This document shows positions 1-14,654 of a stretch of 64,000 bases of DNA, one piece after another. The first letter of the stretch is position 1. Every line of letters starts with the position of its first letter. The notes under the pieces are model-generated. The model was given only the letters and a program-made list of their open reading frames with translations. It searched no databases and had not been told where the DNA came from. Made by a program: the position numbers and the translations under genes. This DNA is from Diploscapter coronatus (lineage: Eukaryota > Nematoda > Chromadorea > Rhabditida > Rhabditidae), in NCBI GenBank assembly GCA_964036155.1, contig OZ038422.1, positions 76,407,201 through 76,471,200 of the forward strand, given 5' to 3'.

Positions 1-95
1 TTCTTATAAAAACTACAAAGAAAATTCTAAATTAAAAATACGCTTTTTTCTACAAGATCGGAGGAAAGTAGAAAGATTCGAATACAAATTTTCAG

Positions 96-2189
<2,094 letters not shown>

Positions 2190-2506
2190 TTTTTTTTGCA
2201 TTTTCAGTCCCGTGAGCATCAACTCAAAATATCCCCGACTACGTTTTTATCAAAATTTTTCAAAAAATTAACTTATTGCCGACGTGTTTTATCAATAAAA
2301 GGGGTCATTTTTATATTTTTTTGTTTAAATTCCGAGATGTTTTAATCATCTGAAATACCTCATTCCTTATTTTTTCTTTCGTAATTTTTTGGAAGTTCAC
2401 ATATTTTAAAGGCTAAATTATGCTTAAAGAGTAGGTGAACTTGCAAAAAAATATTTGGTTTAAAATTTGAATCATTTTATTTTCAGAGGCTTTTAATTTT
2501 TCGAAA
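2190..2506 (+). promoter_or_regulatory. rpt-4 / rpn-12 intercistronic region with poly(A) signal and SL acceptor
   Basis: After the rpt-4 stop there is an AATAAA at 2294-2299 and then, at 2481-2486, TTTCAG followed by 20 nt of leader and the rpn-12 ATG. Poly(A) signal, short spacer, then a trans-splice acceptor is the arrangement inside nematode operons. The spacer here (about 170 nt after the expected cleavage site) is a little longer than the usual 100 nt. No separate promoter is evident. Confidence 0.6.
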
Positions 2507-4042
2507 ATGGCTTCTCTCCAGCAGCTTCACGCTCAGTTGCTCAGCGAGTGGAAGGGTCAGAATGTCGACAGCGTCATCAAGATTCTCACCCAGATGGCGG
2601 TAATTTGAAAAAATGCATCCATTTTTCAAATTTTAATAAGTCGATTCTTCAGACCGCCCTGCATGACAAACAGGCTCTGTCCGCGATGGACCTGAATGCT
2701 CTCAATGTCATTCTCAAGTAGGATTTTGTTATTATTACAAATATTATTTTTCGTAAAATTCGATTTTAAAAAATGAAACATTTCAGGGATTTCCACGAAA
2801 TCAGTGCTCTGTCTTCCATCGTCAAGGGCGACATTGAGGCATTCAACAATGCGGTTCAACAGGTACAAATCATTTTTTTTTCGAAAAATTTATTTTTTCT
2901 GACCTTAAAATTTGTTTAAGGCCCTAACTCTGTACGAGATCTGCCCCGCGCACGCGGAGAACAAGTACCTCATGATTGGGCTCTACCTCATGTACTTGCT
3001 TTCATGCAACAAGCTCGCCGACTTTCACATGGTATTTTATTTTAAAATTATATTTCATTAAAAGTTTGATTTAATTTGTAGGTGCTAGAACGCGTGCCGC
3101 ATAAGGAGCATTCGACCAATCCCTACATTTGCACCCCCGTCAGACTCGAGCACTCTCTAATGGAAGGCGCCTATAATAAGGTTGACAACCATCATTTTAA
3201 AGCCATTTAATTCTGCATAAGTTAAAAATTGTTGGAAAAACTCGTATGTCCTTTCTCTTTCAAAATTGTATGAGTCAAAGAGAAAACTTGAATAAATTCT
3301 CTACGATAGAAAATTCAGGTGGTCCTGACGGAGAAGAACATCCCCAGTCCGTACTACTCGATCTTCATCAATATCATGGTCAGCGCTGTGAGGTAAAATT
3401 TTTATCTAAACCTAAAAATTGAAATACTCCAAAATTTCATAATTTTTACGGAAGAAGAATATACGCGATTTTTCATTTTTATTTCGAAAACGAAAATATT
3501 TCAGACGCAACATCGCTGAATCCATCGAGAAGTCGTTCAAACTGCTGTCTGTGAAGGACGCTCAGACCATGCTCCTGTTCGACAAGGAGCCCGCTCTCTT
3601 GGACTTCGCCAAGCAGAGACAGTGGAGGATCGATGGGGGTCAATTTAAAAAAAAAAAAATCTTATATGAACCGAAAATCCGAAATGGAGGCTAGAGTTCA
3701 CAACACAGACCTTTCCCTTAAGACGCAGAAGAAGTATTCCTTTCTCAGCGTCTACTTATTTTTAAGAAAATTTCCATTTTCTAACATATAAGAATCAATA
3801 AACAAGACTAGAGTGCAGAGCAAATCTTATCACTGAGAGATGGAAGGGGTTTTTTTTTTTCTATTCTTTCCTCGACGCCTCTATATCTTTATCATGGTTT
3901 GGATCTAGATGATGAACGAGTATTTTCAGGCTGTTTCATGTTCGAGGTGGAGGCTGCGAAGCCAGACAAAGTGAAGCTCGACACGACACAGATCGCCGAG
4001 AAGGCAATCTTCTACGCCAAACAACTCGAGCAGATCATTTAG
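2507..4042 (+). CDS. rpn-12: 26S proteasome non-ATPase subunit Rpn12 (PSMD8)
   Basis: Lid subunit of the 19S particle, needed for late steps of lid-base assembly. Exons: 2507-2599, 2653-2717, 2787-2862, 2921-3031, 3082-3180, 3319-3392, 3505-3638, 3930-4042, giving 254 residues, the usual size of the family. Seen: the CSN8/PSMD8-type helical repeats, the family stretch ENKYLMIGLYLMYLLSCNKL, then HSLMEGAYNKV and the winged-helix end with AKQRQW and the C-terminus IAEKAIFYAKQLEQII. The start is the first ATG after a trans-splice-type TTTCAG. The last intron (3639-3929) is the longest. It lies directly downstream of rpt-4, so two subunits of the same particle are probably transcribed together. 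I am sure of the family; the operon is inference. Confidence 0.94.
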
Positions 4043-4583
4043 AATCTCTTATTCAAAATGCGGGCTTTTTATCATTCTTTTTATGGTGACTTTCATCTTC
4101 TAACGAACCATCATCTTACACTTTCATTTCGTCAATTCGATCATCAATCAGAAAAAAATGCCATAAAACCTCTAATTGAAAGATCCCACCCCATTTGAAG
4201 TTCTTTTTAATTAAAACACCCCTTCAAAGAGGCTAATGAAAATAGAAGCCTTTGGGTAGAGACCGCCAGCCATTTTGCCAAATTCACTCTGGTACCATGT
4301 TTTCTACATTTTTCAGGGTCTGAGGTGCCCCCCTAAACATCCCCACCGAAAAAACCGCGAAAAAATACGTCACTAATGAAAAAATTGATAAAATTTAACG
4401 CGAAAAATCGGAAAAATCGCTCCTTTCCGTGGATAAGGGAAAGGGGCGTGGTCTATCTGCAAAAGACACTATGCCGCTCGCTCCCCCTTTCTTTCCCTGC
4501 CTTTGGGGATCTTTTTTCTCTGCACTCTCTTTCATTTTAGCATTGGCTTCTTTTATATTTTCGCGAATTATCAGGATCTCAGC

Positions 4584-4680
4584 TCGGCGCCGCAGGATTT
4601 TTCTGATTTTTTCACTGAAGATAGACAATTGACCAACTAATCAAAATATCAAATAAAAACACATGTGCCTTTAAAAATAT
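4584..4680 (+). repeat. Dispersed repeat, copy 1
   Basis: Contains GGCGCCGCAGGATTTTTCT at 4586-4604, an AT-rich middle, and ACATGTGCCTTT near the end. The same order of blocks recurs in copy 2 about 310 bp downstream in the same orientation. No coding content and no clear terminal repeats. Confidence 0.6.
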
Positions 4681-4894
4681 GACTAGGGCGATCCAAATTA
4701 GTAAAGACAAAAAAATGGTCATTTTGGAATTAATTTTAAAAGTATTTTTTGATAAAATTCCACTTTTTTCTTTTGACTATTATAATTAGGGAGTATTAAA
4801 TTTTATTTTAGTCAAGTTTTCAGACGATTTTATCGATCCCTTGTAAAGATACAGTACCCCAAAGGCGAGCATCTATTATTGGCTCGGGAAAAGT

Positions 4895-4995
4895 TTGGCG
4901 CCGCAGGATTTTTCTAATTTTTACATATTTTGTAGATATCAACTAGGTGTACCGATTCATCAAAAAAAATTAAATGTGCCTTTTTTATAACTCGA
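4895..4995 (+). repeat. Dispersed repeat, copy 2
   Basis: Starts with the same GGCGCCGCAGGATTTTTCT block (4897-4915) and ends with AAATGTGCCTTTTTTATAA, matching copy 1 with a diverged centre. Likely two members of one genomic repeat family rather than a local tandem duplication, because the sequence between them is unrelated. Confidence 0.6.
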
Positions 4996-5469
4996 AATAT
5001 TAGCATTTTCGTAATTTGGTGTGCATTTGACGCGCATTTGCGGACTTCTTTTGCATCCAATCAATAAATCGATATCACCACGTGAAAGAGCGGTATCGAA
5101 TTGTATAGTAGGTACCGATAAACTATTAAAAACACAAAAAATAGGCGATAATCGAAAGGGTTATCAATTATGGACAATATTGAATCCAGTGAAAGGGGCG
5201 GGGCTTGGCGGTCCCTACCTTTGGGCTTCTATTAAAGGTTTTACGGTACATCTATTTTGTGCAAATACTTGGATTTTATCTCTTTATTTATTCTTTTCGT
5301 AAAAATTGGAAAATGTGCTTGAGACAAAGGAAAATAAAAATTGGCTTTTGAGATCCCCCTCCCTTAAAATTTTCATAATTGCCCTCGCTTACCATTATGC
5401 ATCTATCTCTCCCCAAGGTGAATGGTATTTACAAAGCTGAGAATGACTTGGACGAGAAGCCCCTCTAAT

Positions 5470-7421
5470 TTACCAATTGTTAAAGGGGTATTGAGGATGA
5501 TTTTTTAAATGTTCCATAAGAATCATTTTCTTCTCCCTGTCCAAACTCTTCATTTGCCTCATTTCTTCGTCTGATAGTTGGAAATCGAATAGAGCCATAT
5601 TTTCAGCGAGTCTTTTCGGACTCGATGATTTTGGAATCACAGCCACATTCTGTTGAACAGCGTATCTCAATGTTACTTGGGCGTTACTCTGAAATATAAT
5701 CATCGAAGTCAATTATTTTCAGATAATGTCATTTTTCAAAACATCATTTCCTTATCATTTTAGGACAATATTACTCATCATTACCATTGAAAAAACTAGT
5801 TGATAAGAAACTCGTAGTAAATTTCTCATTGTTATCAACATGAGAAAATCATATAATTCGATGAAAAGACGATTTAAGAAAATTACCTTCTTATGTCTTT
5901 TGGCAATCTTAGAAATAACCGGATCTGTAAGGACGTTGAATCCCCTTTCGGCGTTTTGGCCTAAATTTTGGCCATAAGTATGAGTAGTACGCTAATCAAC
6001 TGTTAAGATCTTGTTAGCGTTGAATTAACTAGTATTTGCATCTATTGTTATCGTACTATTTTTAGTTACCTGGATTTGCCAATGGAGAATAAGCAATTAG
6101 AGCCATTCCGTTCTTCTTCAGGTAGTCTTTCATCTTCTTCTGCTGGTAGTAGGGGTGCATTTCGGCCTAAAATATCATTTAGTTCGATGGAGATCAGCTT
6201 TATTTTGAGTTGATGAAAGTCCGAAATTCAACTATAATTTGAGCAGAACTAATCTGAAGCTTATTTTAGATGGAATTAAACGGAATGATAGGTTTAGTGA
6301 CGTTATATTAGTTTGATTGGCTATATCGATGACACCCTACCTCAAGAACAACCGGTTTAATCTTGGCTCCACTCAGAACATGATCAATTTGTTCGTGGTT
6401 GAAATTGGCTAGTCCGAGTGATTTGACCTTAAAATCATCTTAATTTTCTATTTTCATGAATCTTATATCATAAGGCGCATAGGTTTTCCACGTTACCGAC
6501 CTTTCCAATCTTATGAGCCCATTCGAGCGCTTTCCAAGTTTCGAGGTGATCTGTAATCGAATTTAAAACTATTTTAACCTCAAATAGCCTTAGTTTTGGT
6601 TTTATCTTAATTTTAGACTAGGCAATTTATATTCTCTACCTGGCGGAGTGTTGGGGTCGTCGATCTTTCCATCGAACGAGGTCGGCCAGTGAATGAGCAT
6701 CAAATCGACATAGTCCAATTGCAGCTGCTTCAGATTATCCACGATGTGCTGCTTGGCTCGGTCAAAAGCGTGAAAGTTGTTCCAGAGTTTTGTCACGATG
6801 AATAGATCTTTTCTCTGAATGATTTTAGTCATTTAATTTAATAATTCAGAATTAAATAAAACTGGACCCCTTTCTTCTATACAAACGAGCAGACACGCAA
6901 AAGAGCTAGCAAAAATTTTCCTATCCTTATAAAGAAAGTGCTGTTTCTCTGTGCTTTAGCTTCCGGTATTTTTTTTTTAAATTTATACTCAGATTGAAAA
7001 AAATATTTTTTGATTAAAACAATTCTTATGTACCTTCACAAGTCCTTCCTTGATGACTTTGTTGATGGCCTTTCCGATTTGCTCTTGATTTCCATACAGA
7101 AAAGCGCAGTCGATCATTCGGTAGCCTTGTTTTATGGCCTCACGGATAAGCATTTCAGCCTAAAATATTCTTTTTCAAAGAATCGGTCTAAAGTATGCTG
7201 TTTTTAAGAATTGAAAGATACAAACCTTTTCTCCTTCTAAACCCGAGGTCCCCAAGCCGACTAAGGGCATTTGACATCCGTTAAGTAGTTTAACCGAATG
7301 TAGAATTTGATGATTTCCATAGGTTGATCTTCAAAGAATTCGAAATTTTCTTCAGTCTTAAACATTTTAGAACTCACCCCAATAAAGCTATGAAAGCGAT
7401 AAAAAATATTACATTTGTCAT
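5470..7421 (-). CDS. Aldo-keto reductase with N-terminal signal peptide
   Basis: NAD(P)H-dependent carbonyl reductase of the AKR fold. Exons on the minus strand: 7421-7378, 7328-7226, 7159-7034, 6814-6640, 6550-6501, 6427-6341, 6166-6070, 5960-5887, 5688-5470; 324 residues. The catalytic tetrad is intact: Asp66 and Tyr71 (IDCAFLYGN), Lys100 (VTKLW), His133 (LIHWP). Cofactor-site stretches GLANFN, LIAYSPLA and VIPKSSSPKR are present. Unlike most AKRs the barrel is preceded by a hydrophobic leader, MTNVIFFIAFIALLGSTYG, made by a separate 44-nt exon, so export or entry into the secretory pathway is likely. The start follows a TTTTCAG acceptor by 19 nt. The usual Ser of GVSNFN is Ala. Substrate cannot be told. 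Confidence 0.93.
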
Positions 7422-7440
7422 ATTGTTACGATTCAATTTC

Positions 7441-7447
7441 CTGAAAA
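7441..7447 (-). promoter_or_regulatory. Trans-splice-type acceptor upstream of the aldo-keto reductase
   Basis: On the minus strand a pyrimidine-rich TATTTTCAG lies 20 nt upstream of the ATG with no coding exon before it. This fits a spliced-leader acceptor, or a cis acceptor after a non-coding first exon. Confidence 0.5.
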
Positions 7448-9770
7448 TAGATGAAAATAATGACTACAATGATATGGAAGAAAGGTTGGTTGGTCAACAA
7501 GTTCTAATGAAAATGAAAAGGAGAAAATACAATCACTCAGTCGCTCCTTTTATCGTCATTCTGACGATTGGATGCAATGATAAAAATCAACGAAATGAGT
7601 TATTTGTGGTCATCCATTAGAAATGATAGGCGAAATAATCATTAGCAATCGAGTTCTAAACAGAAAAAAAAAACTATTGATGCAGTCAGTTTTGAAGGTT
7701 TTTCCCATTTTCTACTTTAGGCAAGAGAGGTTCTAAAAGTAAGGTAAACTTCCTAAAAATTTGGCATATTAGGTAGGGTCTCCAAATAGATACGCCAAAC
7801 CTTGGTTTGTGGTAGAACGTTTGCCAGAAATGTTATAGGGGATGTGAACAATACTTTCGCAAAAAAGAATCGAATTTAAAAATTTTCTAGATGAAAAAAT
7901 CGTAAAAATCTATTTCTCGAAATAAACACATTTTTAGCAAACTTCAAATTGCATAGACGCGTGTGAAGGCAAAAATTATGAGCCGATTTTAGACACAGAA
8001 TCGTTTTATCGAATATATCATCGATCTAGACTGGGTTTTGAGACACTTTGGGTTTGAAGGGTATTTATTTCCCAAATTTTTAACCCTACCAAAAACGCAT
8101 TTTAACAAAGAGGCGGAGCTTGGGAACTCTAAATTAGGCTGGGAAATAGTGCTTTGAATAGAAATCAATCACCGTAAAGTAGTATGAACCAGACAATTTT
8201 ATGAAACAAAACTTGCCCTATTTAATTCAGATACCAGTTTTAGGGCAAGCTTTTTCTCTATTTTTCACTACGTCATTTTCTAAAAATCGCAATTTTAAGA
8301 AATAGTATATCAAATTTAGGACTAAATGATGAACTTCATGCTATTTTCGTCTGGAGCGACATTTTTCAAATTCACGCATGAATCAACACGATTTTTTTTT
8401 CCCTATTCTTCGTTAATTTGGGTTTGAAAGATCATTTCTTTTTAGATAATTTCGATAGTTTTACCGTTAATAGTTCAAGTTTTTTTCTGAATTACATTAA
8501 GATCAATAATGAAAATATGTGTCGTTGTTTTTGTTTTAAGTTTGTCTTTATTTTTCGAATTGAAAAAAACATCGATTTATTCGAGAGATCCAAATGAAAT
8601 TGCATAATTTTCGAATTTTTTTTATTTTAAAAAATATTTTAGGAGAAAAGTTCTAGGTAAAATTATTGTTTCTGATATTTGAATAATATATATCGACCTG
8701 TAAACCCGCCTTGTATACGTCTTATCTTAAAATTTTATGAGGAGGAAAACACAAAAATTGTCCATTTGAAAAATAAACTTTCGAAACTACGTGTATTTTT
8801 CAAATTTCCTTTTAAAACATTAGGTGTTAAAAATAGACTGCAAGGAGAAGAGGGACCTAAAATTGCTCCAAAATAGAATACCGGTTGAATTTTTCCAGCG
8901 AAACCTAAGTTCGCCGAAAATATGAACCCAAAATTGTCATAGAACATTAGGAAAACAAAAAATATGAATAAATTGAGTATTGTTAGAAATAGATCACAAT
9001 TCCTGGAGATTTTAAAAGAATGCTATTTTCTTAAAAATAAGGGCAAGAACTTCGCTTTCTTGCTTAACAAAATTCATCATCATCAAAACTTGCCCAGAAC
9101 GGGGAATAAAATAACGGCGAAAGTCAATTCCAACTCAAGAAAATTTCAAATGAAAGCGCGTACACCTAACTTGTTTAAAGAAAATCAATTGATTGACCAA
9201 AACTTCAACAATAATAAAATTAGCATATCGAAGAAAACTTGAAATGTGGTAAATTGCTACAAATTAGCATAATTTCAAATTTTCTCGATATCAGAAAAAT
9301 CGAATACACTAGAACAATAAAAAAGACTACGTTGAATTACAATATACCTTCCGTTTTTTTCCTCTTTTTAAAAGTAGAAGTCCACCCAAATTTTTGGGAT
9401 TTCCAAGTAATTTGCCCAAAGAATGTGATAATATGAAAGTTTTGATGAGTCAAATTAATTGATTTTTTTGTTTTTAGATTTTAAAAATTATAGAAAAAAA
9501 GAAAAAAGGACCTCTAAAATCAGAGAAAACGGAATTTCACTGGGATGAGCAAAACATTAAGAGGAAAGGGAAAATCGAACCAAAACAAGAAAAAAAAAAG
9601 CTTTGAACTTAAAAATGAGCCTAGTCCTTACTACCCTGACCAATGTCATCAAAGATGAATTGACTGGAGTTGGGGTATCTGAAAATTGTATTTTAAAAGC
9701 ATTTTCTTCTATAAAATTAGAATTTTTTTTTTTCGAAAATAATAGCATTTTTAAGATAAAGTGTAAAAAA
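7448..9770. other. AT-rich intergenic region
   Basis: About 2.3 kb between the 5' end of the aldo-keto reductase and the 3' end of the MED26-like gene. Very AT-rich with long A and T runs. The open frames here are low-complexity Lys/Phe/Asn-rich strings without splice context. It should contain the aldo-keto reductase promoter, but I see no TATA box or initiator that I would defend. Confidence 0.6.
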
Positions 9771-12700
9771 TTACTTGAACCGAATAAAGTCCGGGTCCCC
9801 ACCAGTCGACTCCAAATAAGGCAGCGCGAGGACGTCACGCGAGTGGACTTTCATCAAGTAGACCTTCAAATTTGCAAAATTTAATTTCACTTAAAAATTC
9901 TAAAGATAGCCCCCAAAATTTTTGCCGAGACAAATTTAGAGTTTGCATAGCTGTTCATCTGCTCAAAATCAACATTTTGTTAAAACCCCATCGTGAAAAA
10001 CATAAATTTTCTCAGCCTTTTCTTCATGAAAACTTGGATTTCTTTCCCAGCCTTATTTCCTATAAAAAGTTTCGAATCTTTCCGAGTTTCTTTCGAAATA
10101 AATTACAAATTACCTTATTGGACGCGATCTTTCTCTTCGCCTCCTCCTTTCTCTTCTTCTCTTCCTCCGCCTGTTGTCTCAGTTCGTCCAAGGAAGGCAG
10201 CTGGGCCATCCAATCGACGCCGTCGACCTCAGATGACGTCTTCATCGTCGCCACGTCTTCAGAACTCTCGACGTGCGTCTTGGGAGAGGCCTTTTTGACG
10301 TCACCGTTGACGTGGTTGGATTCTGGGGCTGCAACAACAGAGGGAGAAACGCTGCTGAGAGGGGTGGCTTCCTGAATTTAAAATTTGCTAGTTTTCAGAA
10401 ATAAAAAAAAATGAAATATTCACCCTCGAATTATTGAATTCGGACTTGATGATGACAGGCGAAGAGTCTCCTTTCGAGGATCTCGAGAATCTCAGAATCA
10501 GCCCCCCACGTCTTTCTTCTCCGGCGAGAGCAACCGTAGAAGGTGGCTGTTCTGAAATTAGACGCTTCTTTTTAGGTTAGATTTTTAAATTTTAAGTGTG
10601 ACTTAGGTTCTCTTTAGATCTAACTGAAAATCAATAATCATCATAAATTTGATACCTAAGCCTAGGAAGACTAAAATTAAAATTATTACTATGAGATTTA
10701 CACCCAAAATCGTTTAACTCAGGCCTAGCTATAGTCCTTTCTGCGTTTTACTTTAAATTTCATGATTTCTGAATAATTTACCAGCAGGCTTCTGCTTTCT
10801 CTCGTACTTCCTCTTCTTCCTTTCCGGCTGAACATACGGAGAACCGGGGGGGTTGCTAGATAACTGCATGGCGTACTGTAACTATTGCTGTAATGATCAT
10901 TCATGTTTGTGAATTTACTGACCTCCTCGTCAAGATGCTCGCGTTTGACCCTCTCCTCGTGTTGCCGGATGGTAGAGTCGATGTTCATGTGTTGGGGAAG
11001 TCCCATCGAGAGTTGAGCTACCTGCAAATTAGAAAAATTGAAAAACTCATTTATAGGAACAAATTGTCATTTTTTAGAAGTTCATAAATATGGATATTTG
11101 AAGACTTTTATATTAGAATTATGATATATTTGGTATCAAAATTAACTAAATCTAAATTACAAGCTATTCTATCAAATCTCCCTGAAGTGTGAAGTTTTTG
11201 CAATAGCGATTCATGGTCTAGAGCGACTGACTTTTCAGCTTTAAGTAAAGGAGAAAAAGAATAAGAACTGAGAAAAGAGTCGATATTTAGATTCATCAGT
11301 ATGTTAAAAATTAGCATAATTTTAGATCTACCAATTCGCTCGTGCTCTGCACAGCTTTTCTGGCATCGGACACGGACGAGGGCGTGGCTGGAGAGACCAA
11401 CGAGCCGACGGCCGTTTTCGTCCGTTTGATGGGGGTGTTTGCTGGAAATGTTCACTTCTTCAATTTTCTCTATCCTTCATTTTGACCATTAGCAAATGAG
11501 TCATTCCATCATCTTTCACTATATCTTTTTTCTTTGTGATATCTTTCGGAAGAAAGAATGAAGAACACAACATATGATAGAAGATATCGACTTCAAAAAT
11601 CGATAGTTCCAATTTTCATTAGCATAAAAAACGAACCAGCAATCGAAGTGGCAGGCGAGATATTGTCCGGTTTTCGTTTTCCATTCCTTTGCTGCAATGC
11701 GGGGCTGGATTTTGCGGACGCACTTCTCTGGTAGTCTTCCCCTTTCGAAAGCAACTCGACTCCGACCTAAAATTAAAAATATGATTTTTCAGATTCGTTG
11801 AGTTAGTTAAAAGAATTTTTTTTAAAAATAAAATTTGTTTAGTTTATCGAGCCCAAAAGTGGAAATTGACCTTTTTCTTGGCCAAAGAAATGCAATTCTT
11901 ATTGACAGTGGCCCGAATTTCTTGAAATTTCGGAATTTTTGAAGGCCAACTTACCGATTGTGACTTATGCAAATGGTTTGCATTTGCGGCGCTGAGTGGG
12001 GAGATTTGTTCCTTTTTCGAAGACGGCGCATAGCTGCTAGTAGCTGGGGAGACGGTGGCGCTTTTGTTTCCTAAAGATACAATTTTGAAAATCACCAAAA
12101 ATTAAACCAAAAAAATCACCCGGCAATCCGGTGCTGGTGACGAGCCGATTGAGCGGAGTGCAGGGGGTGACTTTCCTCGAAAAGGTGGCCGGCGACACCA
12201 AATTCGGGGTGGCATTATTCGAGCTAGAATTGCAGCTCGACGAGGGGCGGGCCTGAAAATTGGTATTTCTTGAAAAAATCGAATTTTCCAATTTTTTTAA
12301 AAATCTTGCATCAATCAACTATTATATGTAAAATTATGTAGTTTTTATGTTATTTCATTGCTACGTAATTTCAGCTTATCGATATTTCTCATTTATCATT
12401 GCATAACATTTCCATCTATCACTAATCTTATTATCTGATTATTCATTACACATGAGGCTATATAACACAAACATGTTGACTTATTTTGCATACCATCCAT
12501 CAATCATCATGGCATAATTTATGATGTGTAATATAAAATATCAAATTTTAAATTTAAAAAAATAGAAAAAAAAACCCCTACCACTTCAGCGATTTTCTGC
12601 CAGGATTTGATGAGAGCTCGGCATTTTTTGTTGAACGCAGGCCACTCCTCGCCGGTCTTCTTTCGCAGCTCGTTCACCAGCGCTCCGACTCGGGTCGACT

Positions 12701-14440
12701 GAAAACGATGATTCATTTTTCTTATTATGTGTTAGATCTGCGAGTAATTTGCTCTCAAATATATGGCTACTTTGTTCCCAAAATTGAGTGCTTACTAAAA
12801 AATGATTACTTTGTTCCCAAAATGACTGCTTCGCCACTATTTCATTCTATCCTTTTTCTTCCCATAAAAATCTCCACCCAAGACCTGTTATCATTTCTCA
12901 TCATTTCGAATCGTATCATTTCATTCAAACTCATTTCATAATCTTTCGCGTCTCTCTCTCTCCGCATTTCGCCTTGGATTCCTTTCCATTCATATGTATC
13001 GATTTTCCCTCGTCCTTTTCTCTTCGCTCTCTTCTGCCTTCCTATCTCTTGGCCCAGACGTCCCCTCAGCAAGTGCGGTGTGTCGACTTTCCTACTCGCC
13101 TAGTTCTTCTACTCGACCGCGACGCGCCGCTTTTTATTTTCGATATTTATTTTCTCAATTTTATGCCAATTTCTTATCCGATTTCGATGATTTTTAGCTC
13201 AAAAAATTCGCCTCGATCTGCTCTATCGAATGCCATAAAATTCAGCTCGAAATCTTGCGTTTCAACCGAATTATACTAATTTTCCCGAATCTCTTCTTAT
13301 AAACAACCGCGTCGCGTGAGAGAGTGCAGAGCGTGAGAGCTCTTATTCTATTGGTTTAAGCGGGTGAGAGACGCACAGAGTGGGCGGAGTTTTTCGACCT
13401 TTTTCTTTGTTTAGTCTCTCTCTCTCGTCGCTGAATATGTCTGTGCCTCAGTCGGTGAGGGGTCTGGATCTCCTCTATCTAGGGGCCAACCCCATTCCTT
13501 CCTTGCATTTTTGATGCATCAAGGTGGGAATGTGGCTGCGGTCTGAGGCCAGGGGGTACCTTTTTATGTCTAAAAAAGACCATTTTGAGTGGTTTGTCAT
13601 TTGTTGGATGATTTTGGGCCTTTCAAACGGCTCAGAAGTAATTTTTAGGCGGTTTTGGATCATTCTGATGGTTTTTCAACCATTTTTAGATGACTATAAA
13701 ATTACTTTTGAGTCATTTTGTGGTTAAAGACCCATTTCGAGCGATCTTGGGGCCCATTCTTACCTCCAGAAGCTCCCGATTGATGCATATTTTGGCCATC
13801 TCGTCGACCACCCGCAGGGCCGATTCGCAATCGGCCTAAACATAATTACATCATTCTCGAGAAACGCGAAAAACACGAATTAAGGAAATTTGAATATTAG
13901 GTCGCTTTTGAGAAATTCATTCTGAAAAACCCCAATCTTCTTCCGGAAGACATTCTTTCTCTCGTATTTTTGATCTTGTAAAATTTCATTCGACTCTTTG
14001 AAAAAGTGTTTTAGGCCTTGAAAAATCGCGAGATTTTCGGCTAAACAATGTCTACATATTGTGTGATGATTGTGATGATATGATAATAAAAACAATATAA
14101 TACAAGAAATAATTACAAAAAAAACATTTATTTAACTACAAGTTATGAAAAATATATCCGGTTTTTTCCTGTAAAATAAAGATGATCTCTGCGCCTTTAC
14201 ATTTCTTCTCCATTAAAAACTTCCCACTTAAAGATTCAAAGATTTTCCCTCATTTTGCTCCCATCCTTCTTCAAAATCGCCTTATTTTATGGATTTTTGG
14301 GAGTAAAATGCGTAGTTTAATTCCAAAATTGGAATTCTTACATTGGAGACAGCGTTTTGGAGTTCCTGCTTGAGTTGATCGATGGACGAAGCTGTGGATG
14401 GTATCGAAGTTGAAGGCACTTGGACTGAGGGAGTCATCAT
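9771..14440 (-). CDS. Mediator subunit 26-like protein with TFIIS N-terminal (LW) domain
   Basis: Likely the nuclear Mediator subunit that couples Mediator to elongation factors. Twelve exons on the minus strand: 14440-14342, 13835-13764, 12698-12582, 12252-12120, 12070-11955, 11766-11637, 11441-11332, 11021-10923, 10875-10782, 10551-10424, 10371-10114, 9863-9771; 482 residues. Seen: a TFIIS N-domain at about residues 34-96 (VVDEMAKICINRELLE, STRVGALVNELRKK, ALIKSWQKIAEV); a long Ser/Pro/Thr-rich linker with repeated SPAT motifs; a basic KKRKYERKQK patch; an acidic/charged helix (LDELRQQAEEEKKRKEEAKR); and the C-terminus VLALPYLESTGGDPDFIRFK, whose LPY recalls the human MED26 end. TFIIS itself lacks this layout and would have a zinc ribbon, which is absent. 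Intron 2 (12699-13763) is 1.07 kb and has a GC-rich GAGA/CTCT stretch near 13,300. Two ATGs are adjacent at the start; I used the first. Confidence 0.82.
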
Positions 14441-14520
14441 GCTAGGTCTCCACAGGCTTCCGAAAACGCCTCCAAAGCCTCCCAGCCTTTCTTCTTCGCT
14501 GTCTCAAACTGAACACGCAT
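14437..14520 (-). promoter_or_regulatory. Upstream ORF overlapping the MED26-like start codon
   Basis: In the presumed leader an ATG at 14520 opens a 27-codon frame (starting MRVQFETAKKKGW) whose TGA at 14439-14437 overlaps the main ATGATG. A further start-stop element, ATGTAA, lies at 14539-14534. Both could lower initiation at the main start. ATGTAA also reads as part of a possible splice donor (GTAAGC), so an alternative is that this part of the leader is intronic. Confidence 0.4.
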
Positions 14521-14654
14521 GAAACGAGCGCGCTTACATCCAATTTGTAAAGGTGCAAGCGAGATTTCGTGGGGGTGAGGAGAGAAAATGTAGACACGAC
14601 CACTCTCCGGCGAGAGAAGGGTGGCGTACTGAGCCGCGCGCGCTGCGGTCCCCC

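Larger units (their letters stand above)
4043..5469. other. Intergenic region between rpn-12 and the aldo-keto reductase
   Basis: No gene that I can support. The region holds the rpn-12 3' end, the 3' end of the convergent aldo-keto reductase, and two related copies of a roughly 100-bp repeat. Short open frames here (for example at 4395-4632 and 5021-5302) show no family resemblance and no splice context. Confidence 0.6.

Noticed and set aside
4395..4632. Overlapping frames on both strands near 4.4-4.6 kb
   Set aside because: Low-complexity composition overlapping a repeat copy; no splice sites or family match.
5411..5468. Short coding-like segment VNGIYKAENDLDEKPL on the plus strand
   Set aside because: Preceded by CCCCAAG, but with no upstream exon that could join it. 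It sits at the 3' end of the convergent aldo-keto reductase; likely chance.
9872..10375. 167-codon plus-strand frame across MED26-like exons
   Set aside because: Antisense shadow of the last two MED26-like exons, whose minus-strand frame is consistent with splice sites and phase.
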